This document shows positions 1 to 6,950 of a stretch of 23,120 nt of DNA, piece by piece. The notes beneath the pieces were generated by a model. That model saw nothing but the letters and a program-made list of their open reading frames with translations. It made no database searches and was not told the origin of the DNA. Every line of letters starts with the position of its first letter. Position 1 is the first letter of the stretch. The DNA comes from JANWKA01 sp035533815 (GTDB lineage Bacteria; Bacteroidota; Bacteroidia; Chitinophagales; Chitinophagaceae), in the NCBI GenBank assembly GCA_035533815.1, contig DATLTB010000002.1, forward strand, positions 1 to 23,120, written 5' to 3'. The position numbers and the translations under genes are program-made.

Positions 1-160
1 TAAACCAGCAAAAAGAAGGATGACTCAATTTCAGAAAATAAAATATCAGCCCATTGATCAGTGCAAGAGCGAACAGTGAAATGATAATGGTATGGACCCC
101 CTCCTTATGAATTCTCATAACTGATATTACAATATCCCAAATATACTTGTATTTATACAT
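1..160 (-). CDS. psd: Phosphatidylserine decarboxylase family protein, N-terminal fragment cut by window edge
   Basis: The minus strand from ATG at 160 stays open to the window edge (53 codons). It reads M-Y-K-Y-K-Y-I-W-D-I, then a second possible start at 118 giving M-R-I-H-K-E-G, then a hydrophobic segment (IIISLFALALINGLIFYF). The MRIHKEG motif followed by one membrane helix is how bacterial phosphatidylserine decarboxylases of the short Bacteroidota type begin. These enzymes convert phosphatidylserine to phosphatidylethanolamine at the inner membrane. The catalytic core and the autocleavage serine lie outside the window. An in-frame TAA just upstream limits the start to 160 or 118; 118 fits the family better. 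Identification rests on the short N-terminus and on cdsA lying upstream on the same strand, its usual neighbour. Here about 2.4 kb of foreign-looking DNA separates the two. Confidence 0.68.
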   Translation of the reverse strand, partial: MYKYKYIWDIVISVMRIHKEGVHTIIISLFALALINGLIFYFLKLSHPSFCWF

Positions 161-671
161 TGTTATTTAGGGAGGGGAATCAGTTGGATCTGGATCAATC
201 CCGGGATATTCAACCTATGCATCTGAATCCAGCAATGATACCCTTTATTAAGTTCCACCTTAGCGGTATTTGGCGTATTGTTATCTTAAGAATCTGTTGC
301 AATAGCTTTCTCTCCGGTGTGCTGAACCTAAACCAAGCAGGATATTCCTATTGTTCGATAAGGTAAACTCTTCATCCGCCAGATTTCGGCTATGGCGGTC
401 TTCTCGTATTTAAAAACTGCTTGATTTGAGTATTACCTTGCTTGAAGGGGTCGCAAGATAGATCGCTGTCGGTATAGTTGAAATAAAAATTAAAAAAGGT
501 ATGGGGAAATATTCTCTCGTAAACATTGGTTTTGATGAAGTATTCGACATGAAACTTTATATATGAAGATAATATGATTAATATTCGACATCAAATTGAT
601 TTAACGGATAGGGCCACGACCCGCCTTCGCCCGCTGCAATCAAATAGGTTCGAATCACTAAAGTACATTTT
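161..671. other. Intergenic stretch with no supported gene, upstream of the Fic promoter
   Basis: About 510 AT-rich bases between the psd fragment and the Fic promoter array. Short open frames occur on both strands but none has a recognisable domain or a convincing start. One minus-strand frame stays open from about 580 to 410 without resembling a family I know. Visible structure: a 6-bp inverted repeat (CCGCCA at 376-381, TGGCGG at 393-398) and a 10-base direct repeat TATTCGACAT at 541-550 and 582-591. The stretch probably contains decayed sequence that came with, or was displaced by, the Fic insert. Confidence 0.5.
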
Positions 672-745
672 CGTATCATATCGTATCAAATTTAATTTGA
701 TTTTCGGAATATAGTCGTATATTTGCGTATCATATCGTATCATCT
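672..745 (+). promoter_or_regulatory. Five 10-bp repeats around the Fic promoter (candidate operator)
   Basis: A 10-base unit with consensus CGTATCATAT occurs head to tail in two blocks. The first is 672-681 and 682-691. The second is 716-725 (degenerate, CGTATATTTG), 726-735 and 736-745. The 17-mer CGTATCATATCGTATCA is repeated exactly at 672-688 and 726-742. The first block lies upstream of the -33 element. The second covers the -7 box and the expected transcription start. A one-helical-turn period on both sides of a promoter suggests binding of a protein to one DNA face, possibly the winged-helix part of the Fic protein itself. That role is inference. Confidence 0.55.
696..725 (+). promoter_or_regulatory. 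Bacteroidota-type promoter of the Fic gene
   Basis: The -33 element TTTG (696-699) is followed after 18 bases by a perfect -7 element TATATTTG (718-725, consensus TAnnTTTG). Transcription should start near 731-733, leaving a leader of about 20 bases before the ATG at 751. The -7 box is inside the third 10-bp repeat unit, so a protein bound to the repeats would block it. Confidence 0.6.
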
Positions 746-750
746 TATCA

Positions 751-2211
751 ATGAAACAGACCATACACACCTTTCTACTAACTCCCGATTGGAAGCTAAT
801 AAATGAAATTAGCCAGGTTGACAGGTTTGATGCTTCCTGGGCATCAATAGAAAAACGCGAAGGACAAAGCCTTAAACAACTTAAATCAATTGCCACAGTT
901 CGCAGCGTTGGAGCCTCCACCCGTATTGAGGGTTCAAAAATGACTGATGATGAGGTGGAAGTATTAATTACAAATCTTACAGTATCTAAATTAGAAGAAA
1001 GAGATAAGCAGGAAGTGTTCGGATATTTCAAAACCTTGGATGTAATTTCAGAATCGTTCAAAGACATAGATATTTCCGAAAGCAAAATAAAAGGTCTGCA
1101 TAATATGCTGTTACGGTACAGCGAAAAAGATGAGTGGCATAGAGGCAACTATAAACAACACAACAATATAATAGAGGCTACTAACCCAGATGGATCTAAA
1201 AATATCGTTTTCCAAACAACAAATCCTGGATTTGCAACGGAAGATGCCATGAAGAAATTAATAGAATGGTATAAATCAGATACGGAAACTCCTTCTATAG
1301 TAAAGTCAGCCTTGTTTGTTTACGACTTTCTTAGCATTCATCCATTTCAGGATGGTAATGGACGGTTAAGCCGGTTATTAGCAACCTTATTGCTTTTGAA
1401 ACAAGGTTATTCCTGGATTCAATATGTCAGTTTTGAGCATGAGATTGAAAATAGAAAAGGTGAATATTACAAAGTACTAATGCAATGCCAACGGGAAAGG
1501 CCGGGTGAAGATGTGTACCCGTGGGCAGCTTTCTTCTTGGACTGCCTTATTAATATTCAAAATCTTTTGATGGATAAACTTAATATTCAAAAAAATGCAT
1601 CCCAGATGTCTCCAAGGGAAAAAATGATTTACGTGTTTGTCGAAAATCATCCCGGGTGCAAATCAGGAGAAACCGCTGAAAAATTAAAAATTCCTTTACC
1701 AACGGTTAAAAGAATACTTACTGAAATGGTTACAAATAAGTTCTTAAACAAATACGGAAAAGGAGCGGGAACAAATTATAGTGTAGAAGCAATAGCCCCA
1801 ATAAAAAAGGATTTAGTATTAAGATTGACAAACAATGAACGGCAAAAAGAATTTACGATTATGAACGCAAGTTCATTTATCGAAATAACCAAAATAATCC
1901 TTACACCATTGTTTGAATGGGTAAGACCGGATGACTGGGCTTCTAAATTAGTAAGTCAAGGCTTATGCATTCAAGTTACCTGTTATAGTAATAATGGAGT
2001 TACACATAAGCATCTGTTTATGATTTCTGATTATAATGACCCACACTATTTTCAACCTGTTTTTACGCTTAATAGACCTATAAATATTCCAGCAGGTTTA
2101 TGGGAGAAAGAGCCATATCATAATGAGTATCCTATAAAAGTTACAATAGAACTTTTGGGTTCTGTTCCTAATTTTTATTTTGATGTAATGGTTATTTATG
2201 ATGAAGCGTAA
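751..2211 (+). CDS. Fic family protein (class II, putative AMP-transferase) with wHTH-like segment and extra C-terminal domain
   Basis: A Fic-fold enzyme of 486 residues. Such proteins usually transfer AMP from ATP to a hydroxyl side chain of a target protein. The core motif HPFQDGNGR starts at His197, the catalytic base. The inhibitory motif S-x-x-x-E-G is at 56-61 (STRIEG), N-terminal to the core, which makes it a self-inhibited class II Fic. Residues about 290-350 (SPREKMIYVFVENHP, then a helix pair with LPTVKRILTEM) look like a winged helix. About 110 further residues (375-486), rich in beta-type sequence, are not part of the usual Fic plus wHTH layout and I do not recognise them. Hand-counted lines give about 25-35% G+C against about 50% in dusB, and an IS fragment follows, so recent transfer is likely. 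The start ATG fits the promoter spacing. The target protein is unknown. Confidence 0.92.
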   Translation: MKQTIHTFLLTPDWKLINEISQVDRFDASWASIEKREGQSLKQLKSIATVRSVGASTRIEGSKMTDDEVEVLITNLTVSKLEERDKQEVFGYFKTLDVISESFKDIDISESKIKGLHNMLLRYSEKDEWHRGNYKQHNNIIEATNPDGSKNIVFQTTNPGFATEDAMKKLIEWYKSDTETPSIVKSALFVYDFLSIHPFQDGNGRLSRLLATLLLLKQGYSWIQYVSFEHEIENRKGEYYKVLMQCQRERPGEDVYPWAAFFLDCLINIQNLLMDKLNIQKNASQMSPREKMIYVFVENHPGCKSGETAEKLKIPLPTVKRILTEMVTNKFLNKYGKGAGTNYSVEAIAPIKKDLVLRLTNNERQKEFTIMNASSFIEITKIILTPLFEWVRPDDWASKLVSQGLCIQVTCYSNNGVTHKHLFMISDYNDPHYFQPVFTLNRPINIPAGLWEKEPYHNEYPIKVTIELLGSVPNFYFDVMVIYDEA

Positions 2212-2234
2212 TGAGATAAATCTCTCTTGAATTT

Positions 2235-2564
2235 TTATACATCATATTTCTTATCCAGGTAAGTTGATAATGTTTTGACATTCCATTAAATGGAATCAAG
2301 ACCATAATCTGTTGGCTTCATATTTATAGCGTATTTAACAGTTTTAATTTGTTTTGCAGAAAGTTGTTTATTGCGTCCGGGTTTTGATTTATCTCTCAAT
2401 ACCTCAATCCCCTCCCTGTCTCCCTGGTTTAGTTTATGTACCCTGACTGCCAGACCTTGGGGGGTGCCCCCATATATTCTGGATATCTGGGAACCCTAAA
2501 GACAATAAGCCAGTCTTATCCGAAATTTTTTATCGAAGTTTTTAATTCTTTGCTGAATACTATC
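2235..2564 (-). pseudogene. Decayed IS630-type transposase fragment (N-terminal helix-turn-helix half only)
   Basis: Read on the minus strand from 2564, one frame gives a continuous IS630-like N-terminus broken only by stops. It contains DSIQQRIKNFDKKFRIRLAY, then a TAG (2496-2498), then the helix-turn-helix part QISRIYGGTPQGLAVRVHKL. The hinge EVLRDKSKPGRNKQLS follows, then KPTDYGLDSI, a TAA (2286-2288), WNVKTLSTYLDKKYDV and a final TAA (2235-2237). The pattern of HTH, Arg/Lys-Pro-Gly-Arg hinge, Leu-Ser, Gly-Leu-Asp and Trp-Asn-x-Lys-Thr-Leu is that of IS630/Tc1-type transposases. The DDE catalytic half is missing. The fragment fills the gap between the Fic gene and cdsA, overlapping the cdsA stop codon. 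Confidence 0.72.
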
Positions 2565-3408
2565 GCCACATGAACAGCCTGACATACATCCAGGCAAATG
2601 GGATGACGAAAAGCAAAGAGTCGAATCGATCCAGAAAGCCACCATGCCCGGGCATAACCGATCCGCTATCCTTTATGCCAGCCATTCTTTTCAGTCTAGA
2701 TTCAAAGAGATCTCCAATCGTGCCTAGTACTGCCACGATGATCCCCAGGATGACCCAATCTTTTAACGTGTAATATTTTTCCAGCCAGCCAAATAAGGAA
2801 GCACATGTAATAGTCAGGAGGGCGCCTCCGAGAGTTCCCTCCCAGGTCTTTTTAGGTGAAATAGTGGGGAAAAACGGTGTCTTGCCGATTAACGATCCGA
2901 CCAGGTAAGCCATGGTATCATTGATCCAGATCATTAGTATGATTGCCAGCGGGATCAAAGCAAATCCGGGATAAGGTTTTTCCATTCTCAGGTCCACCAT
3001 CATTGCAGCTGACAAGGAGATATAGCTCAGTCCAAAAAAGGAAAGTCCTGCCCGGATTAATTTTCCGGGCTGACTGGATTGCCATTCCGTAAAAATCAAA
3101 GACAGCAAGGCTGCCAGTACGATCCAGGGGCCGGCAGTCGATAAATATATTGATCCGATGTGGATAAGCTTTCCGGAATAAAAAATGACTATTCCACAAT
3201 TTGCAATCAATAGACTTATTGGATATAAAGGGGAAACCCGGGAATACCGGTAGTCCAGTTTCCTGGATATCCGGATATATTCCATCTGGGTAAAAATACT
3301 GATCAAGGAAAACAGGAGGAAAAAGGAGATCTCGTTCCATAGAATGCCCACCAGCATTATTGCTGCAAAAATGGTCGCCGTGAGGGTACGCGTGACAAAT
3401 GTCTTCAT
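2560..3408 (-). CDS. cdsA: Phosphatidate cytidylyltransferase
   Basis: CdsA makes CDP-diacylglycerol from phosphatidic acid and CTP at the inner membrane, the precursor of phosphatidylserine, phosphatidylethanolamine and phosphatidylglycerol. The protein is 282 residues, normal for the family, with about eight hydrophobic segments starting right after the initiator (MKTFVTRTLTATIFAAIMLV). The family signature is complete near the C-terminus (about 237-263): S-R-L-K-R, K-D-S, P-G-H-G-G and D-R-F-D. SPKKTWEGTLGG precedes it. The gene is 36 bases downstream of the DUF2007 gene on the same strand and probably in its operon. The usual next gene, psd, is 2.4 kb away because of the Fic/IS insert. 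The TAG stop is the junction with the IS fragment. Confidence 0.95.
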   Translation of the reverse strand: MKTFVTRTLTATIFAAIMLVGILWNEISFFLLFSLISIFTQMEYIRISRKLDYRYSRVSPLYPISLLIANCGIVIFYSGKLIHIGSIYLSTAGPWIVLAALLSLIFTEWQSSQPGKLIRAGLSFFGLSYISLSAAMMVDLRMEKPYPGFALIPLAIILMIWINDTMAYLVGSLIGKTPFFPTISPKKTWEGTLGGALLTITCASLFGWLEKYYTLKDWVILGIIVAVLGTIGDLFESRLKRMAGIKDSGSVMPGHGGFLDRFDSLLFVIPFAWMYVRLFMWR

Positions 3409-3444
3409 CCGATGGATAATACAGTCTTTATCCCAAAAAACTGA

Positions 3445-3651
3445 TCAGTTCTTCTTTTCTTTGACCAGCTGGACCGCTTTTTCCGCCTGACTGACATGCA
3501 CATACAGGGAATTCACCCCGAATGTGCCGAACTCAGAATCCCGGCCATTGATGATCACTGCGGGAATCCCATTCTCTTCCAGCATTCCTTTGACGAAATC
3601 GGATTCAAATGGTTCTGTAGAGGTAAAAACCACGACCCAGTCTTTTTCCAT
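3445..3651 (-). CDS. DUF2007 domain protein (putative signal-transducing protein)
   Basis: A 68-residue soluble protein starting MEKDWVVVFTSTEPFESDFV and ending in a Lys-rich tail. The pattern of a short beta strand, helix and GI-x-A-V-I-I-N is that of DUF2007, a small ferredoxin-like fold of unproven function often called a putative signal-transducing protein. A longer open frame extends upstream to 3774, but that extension overlaps the CPBP gene and does not resemble the family, so the ATG at 3651 is chosen. It starts 25 bases after the CPBP stop and 36 bases before cdsA. The order CPBP - DUF2007 - cdsA is common in Bacteroidota and suggests co-transcription. Confidence 0.88.
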   Translation of the reverse strand: MEKDWVVVFTSTEPFESDFVKGMLEENGIPAVIINGRDSEFGTFGVNSLYVHVSQAEKAVQLVKEKKN

Positions 3652-3676
3652 GTAAAAAATATTTGAATATTTAACC

Positions 3677-4603
3677 CTATCGTTCTCCGATTGATAATTT
3701 CCAGTCTGCCTGTTGTTTTGCCGTGACCTTCCTGAACAGGACAAAAAAGGCACTGAGAACCAGTACACTGGCAAGCCCTTCCAGCCAGGGTGTCGTGCTG
3801 TCTTTCGTCACATCCAGCTTGATCCATTTCAACTGGTATAAATATACCAGTATTACCTGTGAACCATTATTGAAAAAATGGGCCAGGACAGCCAGCCAGA
3901 GATTCCCGCTATAGGCATAAATCACCCCGATAATGATGCCAAGGGCCATCCTGGGTACAAAACCCAGGAATTCAAAATGCGCAAAGCTGAAAATTGCCCC
4001 GGTCAGGATGATCCCGATCCAGGTCCGGTGGGTCCATTTCACCAGGATCCGCTGCAGCACCCCCCGGAAAAAAAACTCCTCTGCAATAGCCGGCACCAGG
4101 GCGATGATCACCATGCTATACAAAAATGAACCGAAAGTAGGCATAAGGAGGATGGCATTGGTCATGGTCCCCGCCTCGTTTTCCAGGGCATGGATGTATT
4201 GGTCCAGGTGCGGAGTCAGGTGCAGTCGGGAATTCCAGTCTCCCATGACTCCCACTGCGGGCAGGGCACTGACCATGATCAGGATAGTCAGGACGACGGC
4301 TGTGATATTCAGCCGGCCACTCAGCCCGGCATACCGGAAAGGCTTTTCTGACCACAGGTAACAAAAGATCAGCGCCGGCAATAAAAACACCATGACCGTA
4401 CTGATCAGCTGTGTCAGCTTCAGGGCTTCCAGCACCTTTGGATCCGACAAATTGCCATTAACCATTTCAAGCATGGACAAGCCGGAAATAGCAGGCATTA
4501 ATCCCGCTGTAACCAGGAAAAAGACCAGGTAGCAGCCGAGGGTTAAACCGATAAAAATTACAAATTGCATTCCGGGGGAATAATTCTTCAGGTATCCGGT
4601 CAT
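3677..4603 (-). CDS. CPBP family intramembrane glutamic endopeptidase (Abi/Rce1 type)
   Basis: A 308-residue polytopic membrane protein with about eight hydrophobic segments. All three family motifs are present: E-E-x-x-x-R at 175-180 (AEEFFFRGVL), F-x-x-x-H ending at His209 (FSFAH), and H-x-x-x-N at 242-246 (AHFFNN). These form the putative active site of CAAX-prenyl-protease-like (CPBP) peptidases. The bacterial substrates are mostly unknown; roles include peptide maturation and bacteriocin immunity. It is the first gene of a minus-strand run with DUF2007 and cdsA. It is divergent from dusB, 77 bases away. The palindrome TAAATTTA in that gap (4626-4633) is a near match to the -7 consensus on both strands. 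Confidence 0.92.
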   Translation of the reverse strand: MTGYLKNYSPGMQFVIFIGLTLGCYLVFFLVTAGLMPAISGLSMLEMVNGNLSDPKVLEALKLTQLISTVMVFLLPALIFCYLWSEKPFRYAGLSGRLNITAVVLTILIMVSALPAVGVMGDWNSRLHLTPHLDQYIHALENEAGTMTNAILLMPTFGSFLYSMVIIALVPAIAEEFFFRGVLQRILVKWTHRTWIGIILTGAIFSFAHFEFLGFVPRMALGIIIGVIYAYSGNLWLAVLAHFFNNGSQVILVYLYQLKWIKLDVTKDSTTPWLEGLASVLVLSAFFVLFRKVTAKQQADWKLSIGER

Positions 4604-4680
4604 AAGGCTGCTGAGGTAAATTTTGTAAATTTACACCGATTTTGATAAAGCCTCCGGATGATGCTCTTTTCAGACAACGT

Positions 4681-5721
4681 ATGGTAAGGATCGGACAAAT
4701 TAACCTGGGAGATTTCCCATTGCTGCTTGCTCCGATGGAGGATGTCAGTGACCCGCCATTCCGCATTGTATGCAAGGAAAATGGCGCAGACCTCATGTAC
4801 ACTGAATTCATATCCTCCGAAGGGTTGATCAGGGATGCCATCAAAAGCAAAAAAAAACTGGACATTTTCGAGGAAGAAAGACCGGTGGGGATCCAAATCT
4901 TCGGGGGAGATGAAGAATCCATGGCTATGGCTGCCCGGATTGTGGATGCTACCCAGCCAGACTTGCTGGATATCAATTTCGGATGCCCGGTGAAAAAGGT
5001 CACCTGTAAAGGAGCCGGAGCCGCCATCCTGAAGGATATTCCGGGAATGATCAGGCTGACCTCCGCAGTGGTGCGTTCCACCCGGTTACCCGTTACAGTC
5101 AAAACCAGGCTGGGCTGGGATGAAAGCAGCCTTAATATTGAAGAAGTGGCCGAGCGTTTGCAGGACACCGGGATCCAGGCCCTGGCCATCCATGGACGTA
5201 CCCGAAGCCAGATGTACCGGGGAACTGCGGACTGGACCCTGATCTCCCGGGTGAAAAACAATCCCCGCATCACCATTCCCATATTCGGGAACGGGGATAT
5301 CACCCATCCGGTCCAGGCTGACCAATGGAGGAAGAAATACGGGGTGGATGGCATCATGATCGGAAGAGCAGCAATCGGGTATCCCTGGATTTTCCGGGAA
5401 ATACGCCATTATCTGGAGACAGGCTGCCTGATGTCCCCTCCGGATATGGAAGAACGCATAGCTGTTTGCAAAAAACATTTGCTGGGTTCGGTCAGGTGGA
5501 AGGGAGAAACCCTTGGTGTCCTGGAAATGAGGAGGCATTACAGCAACTACCTCAAAGGATTGCCTGGAATAAAAGAATGGCGGACCAGGCTGGTCACTTC
5601 CAATCATCTCCCCGAAATCCTGTCCCTGCTCAGGGAGATTGCTGACCGGTACCGTTTTCACCTTTTTGAAACCCAGTCTCTTTCATTGGATCCAGCATCG
5701 GCCTTCGCTGTTCCGGCATAA
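4681..5721 (+). CDS. dusB: tRNA-dihydrouridine synthase, DusB type
   Basis: An FMN enzyme that reduces specific uridines in the tRNA D-loop to dihydrouridine with NADPH. The N-terminal barrel shows APMEDVSD near residues 17-24 and INFGCPVKKV with the catalytic Cys102. KTRLGWD and IHGRTRSQMY follow, and GDI and GIMIGRAAIGYPW bind phosphate and flavin. A helical C-terminal domain carries the usual R-x-H-Y-x-x-Y-x-K-G (MRRHYSNYLKG). From the ATG at 4681 the protein is 346 residues, typical for Dus. A TTG 39 bases upstream is also open but adds a non-conserved leader, so the ATG is preferred. An exported OB-fold-like protein follows after 31 bases and proC after that, perhaps as one transcript. 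Confidence 0.94.
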   Translation: MVRIGQINLGDFPLLLAPMEDVSDPPFRIVCKENGADLMYTEFISSEGLIRDAIKSKKKLDIFEEERPVGIQIFGGDEESMAMAARIVDATQPDLLDINFGCPVKKVTCKGAGAAILKDIPGMIRLTSAVVRSTRLPVTVKTRLGWDESSLNIEEVAERLQDTGIQALAIHGRTRSQMYRGTADWTLISRVKNNPRITIPIFGNGDITHPVQADQWRKKYGVDGIMIGRAAIGYPWIFREIRHYLETGCLMSPPDMEERIAVCKKHLLGSVRWKGETLGVLEMRRHYSNYLKGLPGIKEWRTRLVTSNHLPEILSLLREIADRYRFHLFETQSLSLDPASAFAVPA

Positions 5722-5752
5722 CCTGCTTTCTCCATAAACTGATGAATTACCC

Positions 5753-6112
5753 ATGAAACATGTCCTTTCCATAGTAGCTTTACTGTTCGTATGTTTTGGC
5801 CGGGGGCAGGCCCAGAAAATCTCCTTGACTGAGGTAAATGGATATATCGGTAAATATGTGACCATATGCGGACTGGTAACCGGGGTAATTCAGGATACCC
5901 GGAGTACCGGAAGCCCTACTTTCATTGATATAGGGAATGCCGATCGCCGGGAGCAGCTGACCGTCCTGATCTGGAAAGAGGACCAGGGTAACTTCAGTTA
6001 TCCTTTACGCGAACTGATGGGAGGTAGGATCTGCATTACGGGCATCATCATGCAATACCGGGGCAGGCCGGAGATTGTGGTCAAAGGTCCTGGACAGATC
6101 AGTAAGGACTGA
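5753..6112 (+). CDS. Exported OB-fold-like protein
   Basis: A 119-residue protein with a clear signal peptide (KHVLSIVALLFVCFGRGQA) and predicted cleavage near residue 20. The mature part has the strand pattern of an OB-fold nucleic-acid-binding-like domain. It reads GKYVTICGLVTGVI, a loop, TFIDIG, then LTVLIW, then GGRICITGIIMQY and the closing strand PEIVVKGPGQI. Exported single-OB-fold proteins of this size are common in Bacteroidota and are usually annotated as DNA-binding or hypothetical; their ligand is unknown. Its position 31 bases after dusB and 34 bases before proC suggests a shared transcript but no shared function. Confidence 0.78.
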   Translation: MKHVLSIVALLFVCFGRGQAQKISLTEVNGYIGKYVTICGLVTGVIQDTRSTGSPTFIDIGNADRREQLTVLIWKEDQGNFSYPLRELMGGRICITGIIMQYRGRPEIVVKGPGQISKD

Positions 6113-6146
6113 ACTTTAGGTTCGGGGGGATAAAATTATCATTCAG

Positions 6147-6950
6147 ATGAATAAAGAAAAAAAAATAGCCATTATCGGTGGGGGTAATCTGGGCACCTCC
6201 ATTGCCCGCGGTCTTTTACAGGCCAAATTCATTGCTCCCGGGGAGCTGGTGATCACCAGGAGGAATATTTCCACGCTTTCCGCATTCCGGGAACAGGGTG
6301 TGGAAGTCAGCACCGATAACGCCAAAGCCATCAGCGGATCCGATGTGGTCATTTTGGCCCTGAAGCCTTATAATGTCCGGGAAGTGCTGGAAGAGTTTAA
6401 ATACGCTTTTGACCCCTCCAGGCACCTGTTGATCAGTGTGGTGACCGGACTTTTCATGGATGACATCACCCGGATAACCGGAGAGGAACTTCCTGTATTC
6501 CGGGCCATGCCCAATACCGCGATAGCTATCCGGGAATCGGTGACCTGCATCTGCCACCGGCATGCTGCAGATACCCAGGTGAAATGGGTGGAAGGCTTGT
6601 TTGCCCGGCTTGGGGTAGCGGTGATGGTGGATGAGAAGCTGATGGATGCAGCCACTGTGCTGGGTGCCTGCGGAATAGCCTATGCCCTGCGTTATATCCG
6701 GGCCAATATCCAGGGGGGGATAGAAATAGGTTTTGATGCCGCCACGGCAAGCCTCATTGCGGCACAGACCGTGAAAGGTGCGGCAGAGCTACTTATCCGG
6801 GAAAAACGGCATCCCGAACAGGAAATTGACAAGGTCACCACGCCAAAAGGATGTACGATTGCCGGCCTTAATGAGATGGAACACCAGGGATTCAGCTCTT
6901 CCCTGATAAAAGGAATCACGGCATCCTATAATAAGATCCAGAAGGGGTGA
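6147..6950 (+). CDS. proC: Pyrroline-5-carboxylate reductase
   Basis: ProC catalyses the last step of proline synthesis, reducing 1-pyrroline-5-carboxylate with NAD(P)H in the cytoplasm. The 267-residue length is normal. The N-terminal Rossmann motif is IIGGGNLGTSIARG (about 8-21). Family blocks follow: DVVILALKPYNV, then FRAMPNTAIAIRES, and the C-terminal signature around ITPKGCTIAGL, here VTTPKGCTIAGLNEME. The helical dimerisation domain contains the conserved AA-T run (AATASLIAAQTVKGAAEL). A run of nine A bases sits just after the start codon (K-E-K-K-I). The TGA stop is directly followed by the complement of the sixA stop with no base between. Confidence 0.95.
   Translation: MNKEKKIAIIGGGNLGTSIARGLLQAKFIAPGELVITRRNISTLSAFREQGVEVSTDNAKAISGSDVVILALKPYNVREVLEEFKYAFDPSRHLLISVVTGLFMDDITRITGEELPVFRAMPNTAIAIRESVTCICHRHAADTQVKWVEGLFARLGVAVMVDEKLMDAATVLGACGIAYALRYIRANIQGGIEIGFDAATASLIAAQTVKGAAELLIREKRHPEQEIDKVTTPKGCTIAGLNEMEHQGFSSSLIKGITASYNKIQKG

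Noticed and set aside
160..366. Plus-strand frame of 68 codons near the left edge
   Set aside because: No recognisable family. Its start overlaps the psd start on the other strand and it has no promoter.
591..1148. Minus-strand open frame of 185 codons antisense to the Fic gene start
   Set aside because: It lies opposite the clearly coding Fic N-terminus, is Ser/Ile-rich with no domain, and would start inside Fic coding sequence.
2454..2472. GGGGG/CCCCC hairpin as a terminator
   Set aside because: The bases are the Gly-Gly-Thr-Pro codons of the IS630 fragment; no T-run follows on either strand.
4467..5357. Minus-strand frame of 296 codons opposite dusB
   Set aside because: A shadow of the dusB coding frame; composition and lack of motifs show it is not a gene.
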